Assembly: GCA_964408235.1 (NCBI GenBank)
Contig: CAYOYN010000001.1
Coordinates: 1 to 64,000, forward strand
Length of the DNA stretch: 64,000 bases
Reading direction: 5' to 3'
Source of the DNA: SICU01 sp964408235
GTDB lineage: Archaea > Nanobdellota > Nanobdellia > Pacearchaeales > GW2011-AR1
Shown in pieces: positions 44,220 to 53,203 of the stretch (position 1 is the first letter of the stretch; each line of letters starts with the position of its first letter). The translations under genes and the position numbers were made by a program. Below the pieces are notes generated by a model. The model was not told the DNA's origin. It made no database searches and worked only from the letters and a program-made list of their open reading frames with translations.

Positions 44220-44762
44220 CTATCTCCAACTGCGAGCTCTTCTTTCAACAAAATAAGCCGTAGTTGTTGCAAAAATTAATACTGCTAAATAGGAAATTAT
44301 GAAGCTTTTAGCTGAATAATTCATAGTTTTACTTAATGACAATATTACTATTGAATACCAAGTAACTATGGATATGCTTCCAGCTATTGCTGAGCTCTTT
44401 AAGACATAAGGAGTGCAATATTTTGTTCCTTTAATGACGCATTTATCCAAATGAGGAGAAACAGATCTTTGAAGATATATCCCATTTAATGTTACGATTA
44501 AAACAAGAAAAGCCTTGGTAATAAATAAGGGGTTGTTTAGGATGGAACTATTCTGATAAACTAAAGTTATCCCAGTAAGGTATATCATCAAAAGCGACAG
44601 GTTTATCAGTTTGGTGACAAATGGGTATATCTTTACTAGGCCCTTTTCAAGTTTCTTCTTCCTTAGGCTAACAAGGTGAAGGTAATCTACTAAGGTTGCG
44701 CTCCCCACAGAGACCATCACTGCAAGTACATGTAATATCAAAATTATACTATAAAGGCTCAT
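44220..44762 (-). CDS. polytopic membrane protein (CopD/DUF2269-like)
   Basis: 180 aa with about five membrane helices. It starts MSLYSIILILHVLAVMVSVGSATLVDYLH, with a His in the first helix, as in CopD- or DUF2269-type proteins, which may bind heme or copper. Two Cys (CVIKGTKYC) lie in a middle loop. The family assignment is tentative. Confidence 0.5.
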   Translation of the reverse strand: MSLYSIILILHVLAVMVSVGSATLVDYLHLVSLRKKKLEKGLVKIYPFVTKLINLSLLMIYLTGITLVYQNSSILNNPLFITKAFLVLIVTLNGIYLQRSVSPHLDKCVIKGTKYCTPYVLKSSAIAGSISIVTWYSIVILSLSKTMNYSAKSFIISYLAVLIFATTTAYFVERRARSWR

Positions 44763-44868
44763 CCCAAAAAAAAGTTAGTATTCTTTTTAAATTCTAACTA
44801 TATCAATCACTTCTTATCATCAAAAATACCAATTTTCCTAAAAGAAAAAAGAAAAAAAAGGAATTGGT

Positions 44869-46071
44869 TTAGTAGTAGCTTTCGCCGTCTGAGTCAGCTT
44901 TTGCAGGCTTTCTAGTTAGCAATACTATAAGAACCACAAGTAATACAACAAATACTATTGCTAAAATTATTGTAAGAACAACAGCAGCGTTTCCGCCAAC
45001 TGATCTTCCTTCAACATTTGCAACAAAGCTCTTTTCACTAACAACATTGTTGTCAGAGTCAAGAACTGTAACCTTGAAGTTATAGTTTCCTTCGCGAGCA
45101 GCCATAGCAGTCATTTCGACAGCTTTGCTTGAGCCAGCAGGAACTACAACAACAGAATCATCAAAATCAACAGACAAGCCGTTGTCAGATTCAGTTACTA
45201 AGTTGTATACCAAGATTCTATTACCAGAGTTCACAATTGTCAATGTGTATCTTCCATCAGTTCCAGCAGCAAATGTTCTGCTTGAAGGAGATGCAATTAT
45301 ACCACTGTTTGAGTTGCCACTTACGATTTCTACTCTTCTAACAGAAACTGTTTCAGAGTCGGAATTGTATGTCTTAACTTCAACTGTGTAGAGACCAGGT
45401 ATAGCGTTTGAAGGGATTGCTAGTAGCATTCTTCCTTCAATAGAATCGTCTTCTATTTCGTTATCAATTGACTCATTAGCAGCAAGATCTTCTAAGAAGA
45501 TTTTCTTACTTATGCCTAGAGCAGGTATGCTTGCGATAACAAATGTATCTTGGGCATCATAACGACCGCGGTTCTTTACAACTACTTCAATTGGCAATAC
45601 TTCTCCAGCGCTAATTCTTGAAGGGCTTTCTACTGAAAGGAATTCAAGAGCATAGCTTTCTCTTTGCACTGCAAAGGTAGCTGTGAAAGTACTTCCGCCA
45701 TTTTGATTTTCAACTCTAACTTCCAATATGAAATTTTCGTTTAAGTCAATATCATATGGTACGTCGATTGAAAGTTGCTTGCTGTATGTTCCACCAGCAA
45801 TAACATCAAAACGAGTTGTTGTGTCGGAAAGACCTGGTTCTCCAAGAACTCTAGCAGTTACGCGTACATCGCCAGCATTTGCAATAGCATCAAAAACAAC
45901 TCTTAAATCAAGAGTTTGTCCAGCTTCTACAGCAAATACATCGCCCTGTAATATGTTAAAGCTTTCAGTCTCAACATAGTTAATTGTTGCGAACTGAGCG
46001 CTAACAGCAGGTACAACGAATAACGCAGCAATTGCGATAACAAACAAACCTATAAAGTTTTTTGCATTCAT
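44869..46071 (-). CDS. S-layer-like secreted protein with CARDB/NEW3 repeats
   Basis: 400 aa. A signal peptide (about 5-25, ending VSAQ) is followed by three beta-sandwich domains of CARDB/NPCBM (COG1361) type, for example SVESPSRISAGEVLPIEVVVKNRGRYDAQDTF and FAAGTDGRYTLTIVNSGNRIL. One C-terminal membrane helix (about 363-388) and a short tail DSDGESYY complete it. Codons appear more biased than in neighbours, suggesting high expression. A divergent RHH gene lies 129 bp upstream. Confidence 0.78.
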   Translation of the reverse strand: MNAKNFIGLFVIAIAALFVVPAVSAQFATINYVETESFNILQGDVFAVEAGQTLDLRVVFDAIANAGDVRVTARVLGEPGLSDTTTRFDVIAGGTYSKQLSIDVPYDIDLNENFILEVRVENQNGGSTFTATFAVQRESYALEFLSVESPSRISAGEVLPIEVVVKNRGRYDAQDTFVIASIPALGISKKIFLEDLAANESIDNEIEDDSIEGRMLLAIPSNAIPGLYTVEVKTYNSDSETVSVRRVEIVSGNSNSGIIASPSSRTFAAGTDGRYTLTIVNSGNRILVYNLVTESDNGLSVDFDDSVVVVPAGSSKAVEMTAMAAREGNYNFKVTVLDSDNNVVSEKSFVANVEGRSVGGNAAVVLTIILAIVFVVLLVVLIVLLTRKPAKADSDGESYY

Positions 46072-46119
46072 TCTTGGTTATATCCAAAATTTAGTTAATT
46101 ATGCATAAAGGAGTTGTTT

Positions 46120-46128
46120 TATAAACTT
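46120..46128 (-). promoter_or_regulatory. TATA-like box of the S-layer-like gene
   Basis: The minus-strand motif TTTATAAAA is about 50 nt before the ATG at 46071, predicting a 5' leader of about 24 nt, unlike the leaderless genes around it. The leader contains GGAG-like sequence, in line with strong translation. Confidence 0.45.
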
Positions 46129-46177
46129 TCCGGTGACAACATTTTTACCTCTCTAAATAGTGACAAAAACATTTATT

Positions 46178-46197
46178 AAGTATACCATAAGATACTT
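46178..46197. promoter_or_regulatory. inverted repeat upstream of RHH gene (candidate operator)
   Basis: AAGTAT (46178-46183) and ATACTT (46192-46197) are separated by 8 nt and end 3 bp before the RHH ATG. GTGACAA also occurs twice in the same intergenic region (46132-46138 and 46160-46166). Either could be the binding site of the RHH protein and so affect the divergent surface gene. Confidence 0.35.
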
Positions 46198-46200
46198 TCC

Positions 46201-46428
46201 ATGTCAAATGCTCCAAATATAACCACTATAAAGATAGATAAGGAGACTAAAAGTCGTTTAGACAAGCTAAAAGTGCATCCTAAGGAGAGTTATGATGAGA
46301 TATTACAGAAGATTTTATACATACTAAACCTTTGTAAGTCAGGTTCAAATGAAGCTAGAGCAAGGTTACTCGCAATAGACAAAGCAAAACATCTTAATTC
46401 TATAAAAAACGAAATAAAAGGAGATTAA
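46201..46428 (+). CDS. ribbon-helix-helix DNA-binding protein
   Basis: 75 aa. Residues 7-40 (ITTIKIDKETKSRLDKLKVHPKESYDEILQKIL) match the RHH fold and are similar to the 44-aa protein at 30379-30513. The C-terminal extension is helical and basic. It is transcribed divergently from the S-layer-like gene, and a TATA-like CATTTATTAAG is 25 nt before its ATG. It is probably a local regulator. No toxin-like gene is adjacent, so an antitoxin role is less likely. Confidence 0.75.
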   Translation: MSNAPNITTIKIDKETKSRLDKLKVHPKESYDEILQKILYILNLCKSGSNEARARLLAIDKAKHLNSIKNEIKGD

Positions 46429-46871
46429 TAACTAATTAATTCTTCTCTTATATCTCCAAGGTTAGTTACTATATATTTATACAATTTCTCTATTACTATT
46501 GACTGTAATCCTTCTTTAAGCTCCCCATTACATGCAGCTAGATTCTTTTCAGGGTATCCTGAAATTCCTATTGGGTGAGAGCAAATCATTGTATCTCCTT
46601 CATATAATCTTAGATCTAGGTTGCTTTCTTTAGCAATCAAAAGGGTTACTTCAACATCACACTTCTTGTTTGATGTTCCCATAATGCCATACTTCCATGA
46701 AGCTTCTTTTTCTACATCATTAATATAGGTAGCAGGCCTACATTTAGCCATGTGGGCTTCAAAACAAGCAAAATCATTACATCTAACAGGAGTAAATGTA
46801 GCATACAGAGCTACAGCACCAACAATCAATATCATCAAAGCTATAACCTCTCTTTGATACCTCATCCTCAT
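46425..46871 (-). CDS. membrane-anchored extracytoplasmic protein of unknown function
   Basis: 148 aa. One N-terminal helix (about 8-25) is followed by a beta-rich domain with six Cys (CNDFACFEAHMAKC, KKCDVE, MICSHP, AACNGE), probably disulfide-bonded outside the cell. No family is recognised. It overlaps the end of the convergent RHH gene by 4 bp. Confidence 0.55.
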   Translation of the reverse strand: MRMRYQREVIALMILIVGAVALYATFTPVRCNDFACFEAHMAKCRPATYINDVEKEASWKYGIMGTSNKKCDVEVTLLIAKESNLDLRLYEGDTMICSHPIGISGYPEKNLAACNGELKEGLQSIVIEKLYKYIVTNLGDIREELISY

Positions 46872-46968
46872 AACTATAATAGAAAAAACTAGTATATAAA
46901 ACTTGCTCTAAGTTTAGAAGTTATATTCTAAAAAACAAGTGTAAATCCTAGAATGTTAATTTAATCAA

Positions 46969-48099
46969 TTAAAGTCCAATTAATTCAATGTTTGTCTCGA
47001 CTGCAGCAAAATTCTTTGCGGCAATATAACTTACACCTTTTTCTTCACAAGATTGAATTATTTGTTTAGTAGCAATTCCATCAATTACAACTGCAGTTAC
47101 AGGATTTCTATTTCTTCCAAGAGCTGGAACTATTTCAACGCTTGAAACTATTCTTGAAACGCTCAAGTCAGCATTCAAGATCATTGCCTTCTTTGTTCCT
47201 CTTATTTCTTCATATTTTTCCTTCAAGGCTTTTGAAAAGTCTCCGCTAAATGGAGCGAATTCAATAGTTTCTTCAGAATCGCGAGAATTTCTGTACAAAA
47301 AATCTTTAGCAGGCATTCTTCTTCTTAATGCAAGCAATATTTCTTTTCCTTCAAGTTCTTCAACTTCTTTTCCATCAGGGGCAACTGCAATATAAACAAT
47401 ACGAGCATTATCGCAAACATTTTTAGCGATTAATTTACCTCCACGATCTCCGTCTACAAAAAGAGTCAATTCTTTATCTTTACTTAGTTTAGCAATTTCC
47501 TTAGGAAGTTTTGCTCCATTCATTCCAATAACATTATTCACTCTATTCTTCAAAAGATTAACCACGTCAGCCCTGCCTTCAACAACAATTATTTCATCGC
47601 CTGAAAGATCTCCTGCAGGTAATTGCTCTTCACCGTATTCTTGTATCTTAGCAGCTCTGCTTTCTTCTTTTAATGTTTTAGACATGCTTCCGCTAGAACT
47701 TGAATCTAAGCCTTCAAGTAAAGCCTTAGCTCTTTCAATTATGAAATCTCTTTTACTTCCACGAACGTCTTCGATTTTACTTACAGTTACTTTTGCTTCA
47801 CTTGGTCCAATTTTATCAATAGTTTCTAAAGTAGCCGCAATTATGGTAGTTTCAGACTTATCCAAAGCAGAAGGCAATTTAATCTCTCCAACAGTTCTAC
47901 CATCCACAGTATTCAAATCAACTTCAATTCTTCCAATCTTTCCTTCTTTTTGAAGTTCGCGCATTTCAAGTTCGGTCCCTAAAAGTCCTTCAGTTTGACC
48001 AAAAATAGCTCCAATCACATCTGGTTTTTCTATAGGTCCTTCAGCAGCAAAGCTAGCAACAATCATGTACTTTATTGATACCGGACTTACTTTTGCCAT
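46969..48099 (-). CDS. dnaG: archaeal DnaG-type primase
   Basis: TOPRIM-containing protein. In archaea it has been tied both to priming and to the RNA exosome. The N-terminal helical region (1-165) is archaeal-specific. TOPRIM motifs VVEGRADVV (172-180) and DGDRGG (216-221) are intact. The length of 376 aa is normal. The region 48100-48311 upstream (about 210 bp) contains a TTGAGT...ACTCAA hairpin but no recognisable gene. Confidence 0.93.
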   Translation of the reverse strand: MAKVSPVSIKYMIVASFAAEGPIEKPDVIGAIFGQTEGLLGTELEMRELQKEGKIGRIEVDLNTVDGRTVGEIKLPSALDKSETTIIAATLETIDKIGPSEAKVTVSKIEDVRGSKRDFIIERAKALLEGLDSSSSGSMSKTLKEESRAAKIQEYGEEQLPAGDLSGDEIIVVEGRADVVNLLKNRVNNVIGMNGAKLPKEIAKLSKDKELTLFVDGDRGGKLIAKNVCDNARIVYIAVAPDGKEVEELEGKEILLALRRRMPAKDFLYRNSRDSEETIEFAPFSGDFSKALKEKYEEIRGTKKAMILNADLSVSRIVSSVEIVPALGRNRNPVTAVVIDGIATKQIIQSCEEKGVSYIAAKNFAAVETNIELIGL

Positions 48100-48323
48100 A
48101 TTTTTGTTTTCCTAGATAAAAAGGTAGAATTTAGTTTTTCGCTTATACAGACAAAAATTGAGTCAAAAAACTCAAATAACTGTGAGTGTGAGTGATTTCC
48201 TTTGCTACCAAAGTTATCGTGATATCTAAAATTCGTTTTTAGGATATATAAATCTTACTATGGGAAACAACTCTATACTCAAATTCTCTAAATCCTTAAA
48301 TATTTGTTTTTTTGATTTTTATT

Positions 48324-48665
48324 ATGAGGTATTTATTTTTGGGAAGAATTTCATCTTGCCCTGACATAAATAAGTTAGGTTCTTTTGCATATCACTTTGC
48401 AGATAGGGATGAATCTGGAAATTTTGATTTGGAATCTCAAAGAGATTCAGACTTTGTTTATGGGATAAGTAACATTGATTTGCTAAGAAGGGTTACTTAT
48501 GAAAAAGCAAAGGCCACAGGCATTGAAGTAATTGTTTCAACTGACGGGATCCCTCAAGTTCTAAAAAATAAATGGATTCCTGACAAAGATTATCAAATTG
48601 AAAGATTATCTGACGAAGAAGTTAGAGCTTTCAATGGAACAATTATCGTTGAGCAAGTAAACTAA
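48324..48665 (+). CDS. protein of unknown function
   Basis: 113 aa from the ATG at 48324 (MRYLFLGRISS). Segments include YHFADRDESGNFDLESQRDSDFVYGI and KATGIEVIVSTDGIPQVLKNKW. No family is recognised. A TATA-like CTTAAATA is about 25 nt upstream of this ATG, which argues against an upstream TTG start. Confidence 0.5.
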   Translation: MRYLFLGRISSCPDINKLGSFAYHFADRDESGNFDLESQRDSDFVYGISNIDLLRRVTYEKAKATGIEVIVSTDGIPQVLKNKWIPDKDYQIERLSDEEVRAFNGTIIVEQVN

Positions 48666-48782
48666 AAAGAAGGGCGTTAAAAGAAAACTCATTAGTCTTT
48701 AAATATCTTTTCATAATTTTCCGACGTAAAAAATCACAGAAAACATTTATATATCTAACAGTAAAAAAAGAGTTAGGTTAAA

Positions 48783-48884
48783 ATGGTGATGAATGTAAAA
48801 GAGCCAAAGATAGAAGTAGAGGAAGAAGATTTTTCTGAGGCGAATATCGATAACCTCTGCGAAGATTTAGAAAGTCTTTATTAA
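48783..48884 (+). CDS. 33-aa acidic microprotein
   Basis: The ORF starts MVMNVKEPKIEVEEEDF and ends DLESLY, with 11 Glu/Asp in 33 residues and one Cys. A TATA-like TTTATATA (about 48746-48753) lies 30-37 nt upstream and a weak AGTTAGG site precedes the ATG. No homolog is recognised. It could be a small regulatory peptide, but chance coding is possible. Confidence 0.4.
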   Translation: MVMNVKEPKIEVEEEDFSEANIDNLCEDLESLY

Positions 48885-48924
48885 TTTTTTTTATTGTTTA
48901 AAAAAGAACTAAATCTATTTAGTA

Positions 48925-49521
48925 TTATCTACCTAAATTTCCAGTACCGCCAGCCATCTTATCTTTCAAGGCATGGTACTCTCGAACATTTCCTAACTTA
49001 TAATATAAATCAAGAAGTATATTTTGCACTTGAGTTTTTTCTTCAGCACTCAAATCAAGAGAAAGCATTTTTTGTAATAATTCTTTAGCATTATTTCTTC
49101 TATCGCTTTTAAGATATGCTTGAGCTTGTCCAAAATGATATTTCTTGTAAGCTTGTTTCATTTCCCACTTTTCACGATCATTCCCGAGTGCTAAAGCTTG
49201 TTGGAATAATCTTTCAGCTTCAGCGAAACCATTGCCTCTAATATTAAATTCTACAGCCTTCATAAATTGAGAAATTTTATCTTTGAAAGTAGTTGTAATG
49301 TCTGCAGCTGCACGAATTGTTTTTGCGGCATCAAGAAACATAGCTTTTTGTTCATAAATTTTAGTAAGCTCTAGTAAAACAAATCTCCTAGTATCATAAT
49401 CTAATTGAGATTTAGCAGCTCTTTGTAAATAAGACATCTTGACGTATTCACCCATGTTTTTTATCTTAGCATCAATCTCAGCGCGTGTTCTCTCAGTTAT
49501 AGGTCTATCAACTATGTGCAT
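48925..49521 (-). CDS. TPR-like helical repeat protein
   Basis: 198 aa from the ATG at 49521 (MHIVDRP). It has consecutive helix pairs with TPR spacing, for example FLDAAKTIRAAADITTTFKDKISQFMKAVEFNIRGNGFAEAERLFQQALALG and AQAYLKSDRRNNAKELLQKML. It is likely a protein-interaction scaffold with an unknown partner. A TATA-like ATTATAAATAG lies about 25 nt before this start, so I reject five extra upstream codons. Confidence 0.68.
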   Translation of the reverse strand: MHIVDRPITERTRAEIDAKIKNMGEYVKMSYLQRAAKSQLDYDTRRFVLLELTKIYEQKAMFLDAAKTIRAAADITTTFKDKISQFMKAVEFNIRGNGFAEAERLFQQALALGNDREKWEMKQAYKKYHFGQAQAYLKSDRRNNAKELLQKMLSLDLSAEEKTQVQNILLDLYYKLGNVREYHALKDKMAGGTGNLGR

Positions 49522-49575
49522 AAAGAAAAGGAACAACTTCTATTTATAATGATTATGTTGATAAATTAAATAGAT

Positions 49576-50121
49576 TTAATGATAATCTCTTTTATTTAAT
49601 GCAGAAATTAAAGCCATTCTTAAGGATTGTTCTATGATATCTTGTCTAGTTATGGCTCCGTTAGTCAATAAAGATACTAAACCTCCCTGTTGACCAACTC
49701 TCTTATCCATAGTCATTCCTAAATCATATATTACTTGATCTATAGTTTGTCCTCTTTCCAAAACTCTTGCTAATATTTTTTTAGGTATTTGATAGCTTCC
49801 GCCTTCCCCATAAAAGTATTTTTTTCCATCATAAATTGCGCACACTGATATGACTTTACCTACATCGCTATCAAGTTTTAAAACTTCAATTCCGTCTTCA
49901 ATTCCAATACCATATTTCGCCCCATTAGTTGATTCAAAGGCCCCATTAGCCCTGTTAATTGCACCTGTGAATGTTTCTTTCCGACCAATCGGCTGTTCTC
50001 TAACTTTAGAATCTATTCCAACACCTACAACATCAAAATCTCCAAAACTACTATAGCTCTTGAATACTTTTTCTACCCCGCTTATTTTGACTTGATTTAG
50101 GGAACCAAGAATAACAAGCAT
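49576..50121 (-). CDS. inosine/xanthosine triphosphatase (YjjX/DUF84 family)
   Basis: Housecleaning NTPase that hydrolyses ITP and XTP. It starts MLVILGSLNQVKISGVEKVF, has GVGIDSKVREQPIGRKETFTGAINRA, then GIGIEDGIE and the C-terminal MTMDKRVGQQGGLVSLLTNGAITRQDI signature. The length of 181 aa is normal. The downstream region 50122-50304 is AT-rich and I see no gene in it. Confidence 0.88.
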   Translation of the reverse strand: MLVILGSLNQVKISGVEKVFKSYSSFGDFDVVGVGIDSKVREQPIGRKETFTGAINRANGAFESTNGAKYGIGIEDGIEVLKLDSDVGKVISVCAIYDGKKYFYGEGGSYQIPKKILARVLERGQTIDQVIYDLGMTMDKRVGQQGGLVSLLTNGAITRQDIIEQSLRMALISALNKRDYH

Positions 50122-50304
50122 AGGTAAATAGATTAAATGAACTATAAAAAAATATCTGTAATAAATGACAAATAGAGGCGATCGTTTCGTATAAACTTCG
50201 AAATTCCTAAAAAGGTTTTTTCGTATATCTTAATAATCTTAAAACCACACCTCTATATTGTGAATATTACAAATTAGCTAAGGCAAACTTGTATTTAAAC
50301 CTAT

Positions 50305-50784
50305 CTAAATGTGCAATTTGGCTCTAAGCCCATCTCTAATGATCTTAGATTTTTTATGATAAGTACTAGGTGAATAAATACCTCTTAATCTATCAATTTC
50401 ATTATTTGCCTCTACTAAAGGTTCCAAAGATTCCTCTTCAATTACATCATCAAGAGGGGTTTTTCCAAATGGTCTTGTCCAATTTTCAACTTGACAACAA
50501 TTTGAAAAAATTCTATTCTGTCTTGATTTTAAGCAATCTTTGCATAAATTCTCAAATATCCTTTTCAAAAAGTTAGGTAAACCTCTTTGATGGATTAATT
50601 TTCCAGATTTTACCGAATTATAAACTCTGATAAAGGTATCTTGGATTAATTCCTCTGCAATCCCTTCTCCTATTCCATAACTAGATTTAGCTCTACGGAG
50701 AAAATACCTATTAAGTCTATTGAGGCTATCTGGGATATCTTCTTCCGATGCAATTGGTTCTTGAGAATAATCTAATGAACCCAT
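50305..50784 (-). CDS. sigma-70 region 2-like protein (A)
   Basis: 159 aa. Residues about 19-92 match bacterial ECF sigma region 2: AEELIQDTFIRVY (43-55) corresponds to the core-binding helix, and LPNFLKRIFENLCKDCLKSRQNR (69-91) to the RAWLxRIARNLxxDxLRRRxR segment. A clear sigma region 4 is not visible; the C-terminus is short and basic. It is the last gene of a cassette with an ABC exporter and a second sigma-like protein. Composition matches the neighbours. Function in an archaeal cell is unknown. Confidence 0.65.
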   Translation of the reverse strand: MGSLDYSQEPIASEEDIPDSLNRLNRYFLRRAKSSYGIGEGIAEELIQDTFIRVYNSVKSGKLIHQRGLPNFLKRIFENLCKDCLKSRQNRIFSNCCQVENWTRPFGKTPLDDVIEEESLEPLVEANNEIDRLRGIYSPSTYHKKSKIIRDGLRAKLHI

Positions 50785-50818
50785 AATTTGAAATAAACTT
50801 TAAGTCTTAAAAATTTAT

Positions 50819-51589
50819 CTAATTAGGTATTTTTCTATTAAATAAGAATATTGCTAAAGGTATTGAAACAATTAATATTCCAACACACCATATGAATGCC
50901 ATTAAAGCCGAATCTCCAACGGGTGTTCCAACCATCCAAGCCCTCATCGCTTCTATTACTTGAGTGAATGGCTGATTTTCTGCAAACCACTTTATTGCAG
51001 AAGGCATTCCTTCAGTAGGAACAAAGGCACTAGATGCAAAAGTCAAAGGCATGATAATTACAAAGGTCATCCATTGAATTGCTTCAAATGATTTCGCAAG
51101 CAATCCTAAAATTGCAGATAACCAAGATATTGCAAATGTGAACAATAATAACAAACCTATAATCATTAACCATTCAGTAAATCCAGCAGTAGGTCTGAAC
51201 CCAACAAGAAAAGCAACTAATATCATTATGACTCCAGACAATACATTTCTAATAAGGTCGGCAACTGTATGGGAAACAACTAAGCCAGGAGCAAACATAG
51301 GGAGAGACCTGAATCTATCGATTACTCCTCTTTTCATATCTAATACTAAATTAATTGCAGTAGTGCTTGCACCAAAGGCAAGGGTTTGAACTAAAATTCC
51401 AGCAACTAAGAAGTTTATGTAAGTTGTTCCTCCAGTATCAATTGCTCCTCCAAAAACATATCTAAACAAAAGTAAAAACATGATCGGCATTATTGCAACA
51501 CCAAGTAATTGATCCATATTTTTTACAATATGTTTCATACTTCTTTTAGTCAATATCCAACAATCTAGCAAAATATCTTTTATTTTCAT
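50819..51589 (-). CDS. ABC-2 type transporter permease (DrrB-like)
   Basis: 256 aa with six membrane helices and the ABC-2 pattern: MKHIVKNMDQLLGVAIMPIMFLLLFRYVFGG, then LPMFAPGLVVSHTVADLIRN, and the C-terminal ENQPFTQVIEAMRAWMVG. It exports lipids, drugs or polymers with the ATPase encoded just upstream, whose stop it overlaps by 4 nt. The substrate is unknown. Confidence 0.9.
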   Translation of the reverse strand: MKIKDILLDCWILTKRSMKHIVKNMDQLLGVAIMPIMFLLLFRYVFGGAIDTGGTTYINFLVAGILVQTLAFGASTTAINLVLDMKRGVIDRFRSLPMFAPGLVVSHTVADLIRNVLSGVIMILVAFLVGFRPTAGFTEWLMIIGLLLLFTFAISWLSAILGLLAKSFEAIQWMTFVIIMPLTFASSAFVPTEGMPSAIKWFAENQPFTQVIEAMRAWMVGTPVGDSALMAFIWCVGILIVSIPLAIFLFNRKIPN

Positions 51590-52554
51590 TTTTTAACCTC
51601 GCCATCTTGTTCATCTTTAGAAGCAGTGTGTCCAGTTAATGTCAAAAACACGTCATCAAGTGTTGGCTTATGAAGAGATAAATTTTCTATCTCAATTCCT
51701 AATTTTTCAAACTCTGAAAGAACTTCTTTAAGTTTATGAGTCCCACCTTTAGTTGCAATTCCAATCATTCTTTTCTTCTTATCAATTTTAACATTATCTC
51801 CTTTGATAGAATTAGCAGCCTTATCAAAATCACTTTCTTTAGAGATTATTAATTCAAGTCTTTCAGCTCCAACTTTCATCTTTAATTCATCACTAGTTCC
51901 TTCAGCAATAACTCTTCCGTGGTCTATTACAACAATTCTATCTGCAAGTTGATCCGCTTCATCCATATATTGTGTAGTCAATAAGACTGTAATTCCATTT
52001 TTTGCCAATTCTTTTATTACTTCCCATAAAGCCAATCTGCTCCTAGGATCTAATCCTGTAGTTGGTTCATCTAAAAATATTATAGGTGGGTGTGCAATTA
52101 AACTCATTGCAAGGTCAAGTCTTCTACGCATTCCACCAGAATAAGTTTTTACTGCTCTTTTTCCAGCTTCGACCAAATCAAATTGTTTTAACAATTCTTT
52201 TCCTCTTTTTATTGCTTCTTTTTTACTCAGACGATAAAGTCTACCCATCATTTCCAAATTTTCTTCTCCGCTCAAATATTCATCAACAGCGGCGTATTGT
52301 CCTGTCAAACCTATACTCTTTCTAACTGAATTAGCCTCTTTAATCACATCGTGTCCATTAACCAAAACATGTCCGTGATCAGGTTTCAATAAAGTGCTCA
52401 ATATTCTTACAGTAGTAGTCTTTCCAGCACCATTTGGTCCTAACAATGCAAGAACTTCTCCTTTGACAACGTTTAAGTTTAAACCTTTCAAGACGTGTAA
52501 ATCTTTGTAAGATTTTTTTAAATCCTTAACAATAATTGCATACTCTTCTTTCAT
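51586..52554 (-). CDS. ABC transporter ATP-binding protein (DrrA-like)
   Basis: 322 aa. Walker A GPNGAGKTT is near 39-47, signature YSGGMRRRLDLAMSL near 136-150, Walker B IIFLDEPTTGLDP near 157-169, and the C-terminal extension ends in the DrrA-type LDDVFLTLTGH. It pairs with the permease. A TATA-like TTTAAATA (about 52575-52582) is 25 nt before the ATG, so the exporter pair can be expressed separately from the sigma-like gene 34 bp upstream. Confidence 0.92.
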   Translation of the reverse strand: MKEEYAIIVKDLKKSYKDLHVLKGLNLNVVKGEVLALLGPNGAGKTTTVRILSTLLKPDHGHVLVNGHDVIKEANSVRKSIGLTGQYAAVDEYLSGEENLEMMGRLYRLSKKEAIKRGKELLKQFDLVEAGKRAVKTYSGGMRRRLDLAMSLIAHPPIIFLDEPTTGLDPRSRLALWEVIKELAKNGITVLLTTQYMDEADQLADRIVVIDHGRVIAEGTSDELKMKVGAERLELIISKESDFDKAANSIKGDNVKIDKKKRMIGIATKGGTHKLKEVLSEFEKLGIEIENLSLHKPTLDDVFLTLTGHTASKDEQDGEVKK

Positions 52555-52588
52555 AATTAAAAAAGCAAAACTAGATATTTAAACTCTA

Positions 52589-53110
52589 TCACAAATATCC
52601 TAATACTAGAAGGCTATCTTTAATCTTTTTCACTTCCTTTGCAATCCTGCTTCTCTGAGAAGGAGTTTGAGTTCTATATGATGGACCATATAGTTTTGCA
52701 AAAACAAGCTCTCTTTTAGAATCTGGCAAATTAGAAACAATTCCTAATACGAGGTTTTCAGCCTCAGCAAAAACAAGTTCATCAAGAGGTTCAGGAGTTT
52801 TTTTACAAATAACTTCTTCGTCTAATTCAATATAATCTCTATCGAGTTTTCTTTTCATACTGGATTTTGCTCTAATTGCATCTATACAATTTCTCCTAAA
52901 AGCGGTCACAATATATCCTTGTAATCCATTATCTCTTTCTTCAAATTTTCTATTTTCTAAATCACCTAAAACTTCCATGATTGTATCGTCTAAGATCTCC
53001 TGCTCTTCAAAATGGTCAAGGCCATATCTCTTTGTAACTCCTTTAATGTACTTTGTATCTCTTACTTCTTGGGCTAAGTACAAAACTCGTTCTCTTAAAT
53101 TTTCAGTCAT
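52589..53110 (-). CDS. sigma-70-like protein (B), region 2 plus possible region 4
   Basis: 173 aa. EEQEILDDTIMEVL (35-48) and LQGYIVTAFRRNCIDAIRAKSSMKRKL (63-89) fit ECF sigma region 2. After an acidic linker, LPDSKRELVFAKLYGPSYRTQTPSQRSRIAKEVKKIKDSL (128-167) has the LPxxxRxxxxLxxxxGxS...A..xxxxVxxxxxxxxxxL layout of region 4. It is first in the cassette sigmaB-ATPase-permease-sigmaA. I infer either a recruited transcription regulator or a repurposed DNA-binding protein. Confidence 0.6.
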   Translation of the reverse strand: MTENLRERVLYLAQEVRDTKYIKGVTKRYGLDHFEEQEILDDTIMEVLGDLENRKFEERDNGLQGYIVTAFRRNCIDAIRAKSSMKRKLDRDYIELDEEVICKKTPEPLDELVFAEAENLVLGIVSNLPDSKRELVFAKLYGPSYRTQTPSQRSRIAKEVKKIKDSLLVLGYL

Positions 53111-53203
53111 GGGATTATGACTTCAAAATCGCAGTATTTAAAGCTATGCAAAATAACTACTTTCAAGAAGTGTCAAATTCGGTTAATTCTTATGCCGATC
53201 TTT

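Noticed and set aside
46201..46428. RHH protein as antitoxin of a toxin-antitoxin pair
   Set aside because: No toxin-like gene is adjacent on either side; its layout fits a regulator of the divergent surface gene better.
50305..53110. Sigma-like cassette as bacterial contamination or misassembly
   Set aside because: Base composition and archaeal TATA boxes match the flanking archaeal genes, and EF-1A follows without a break.
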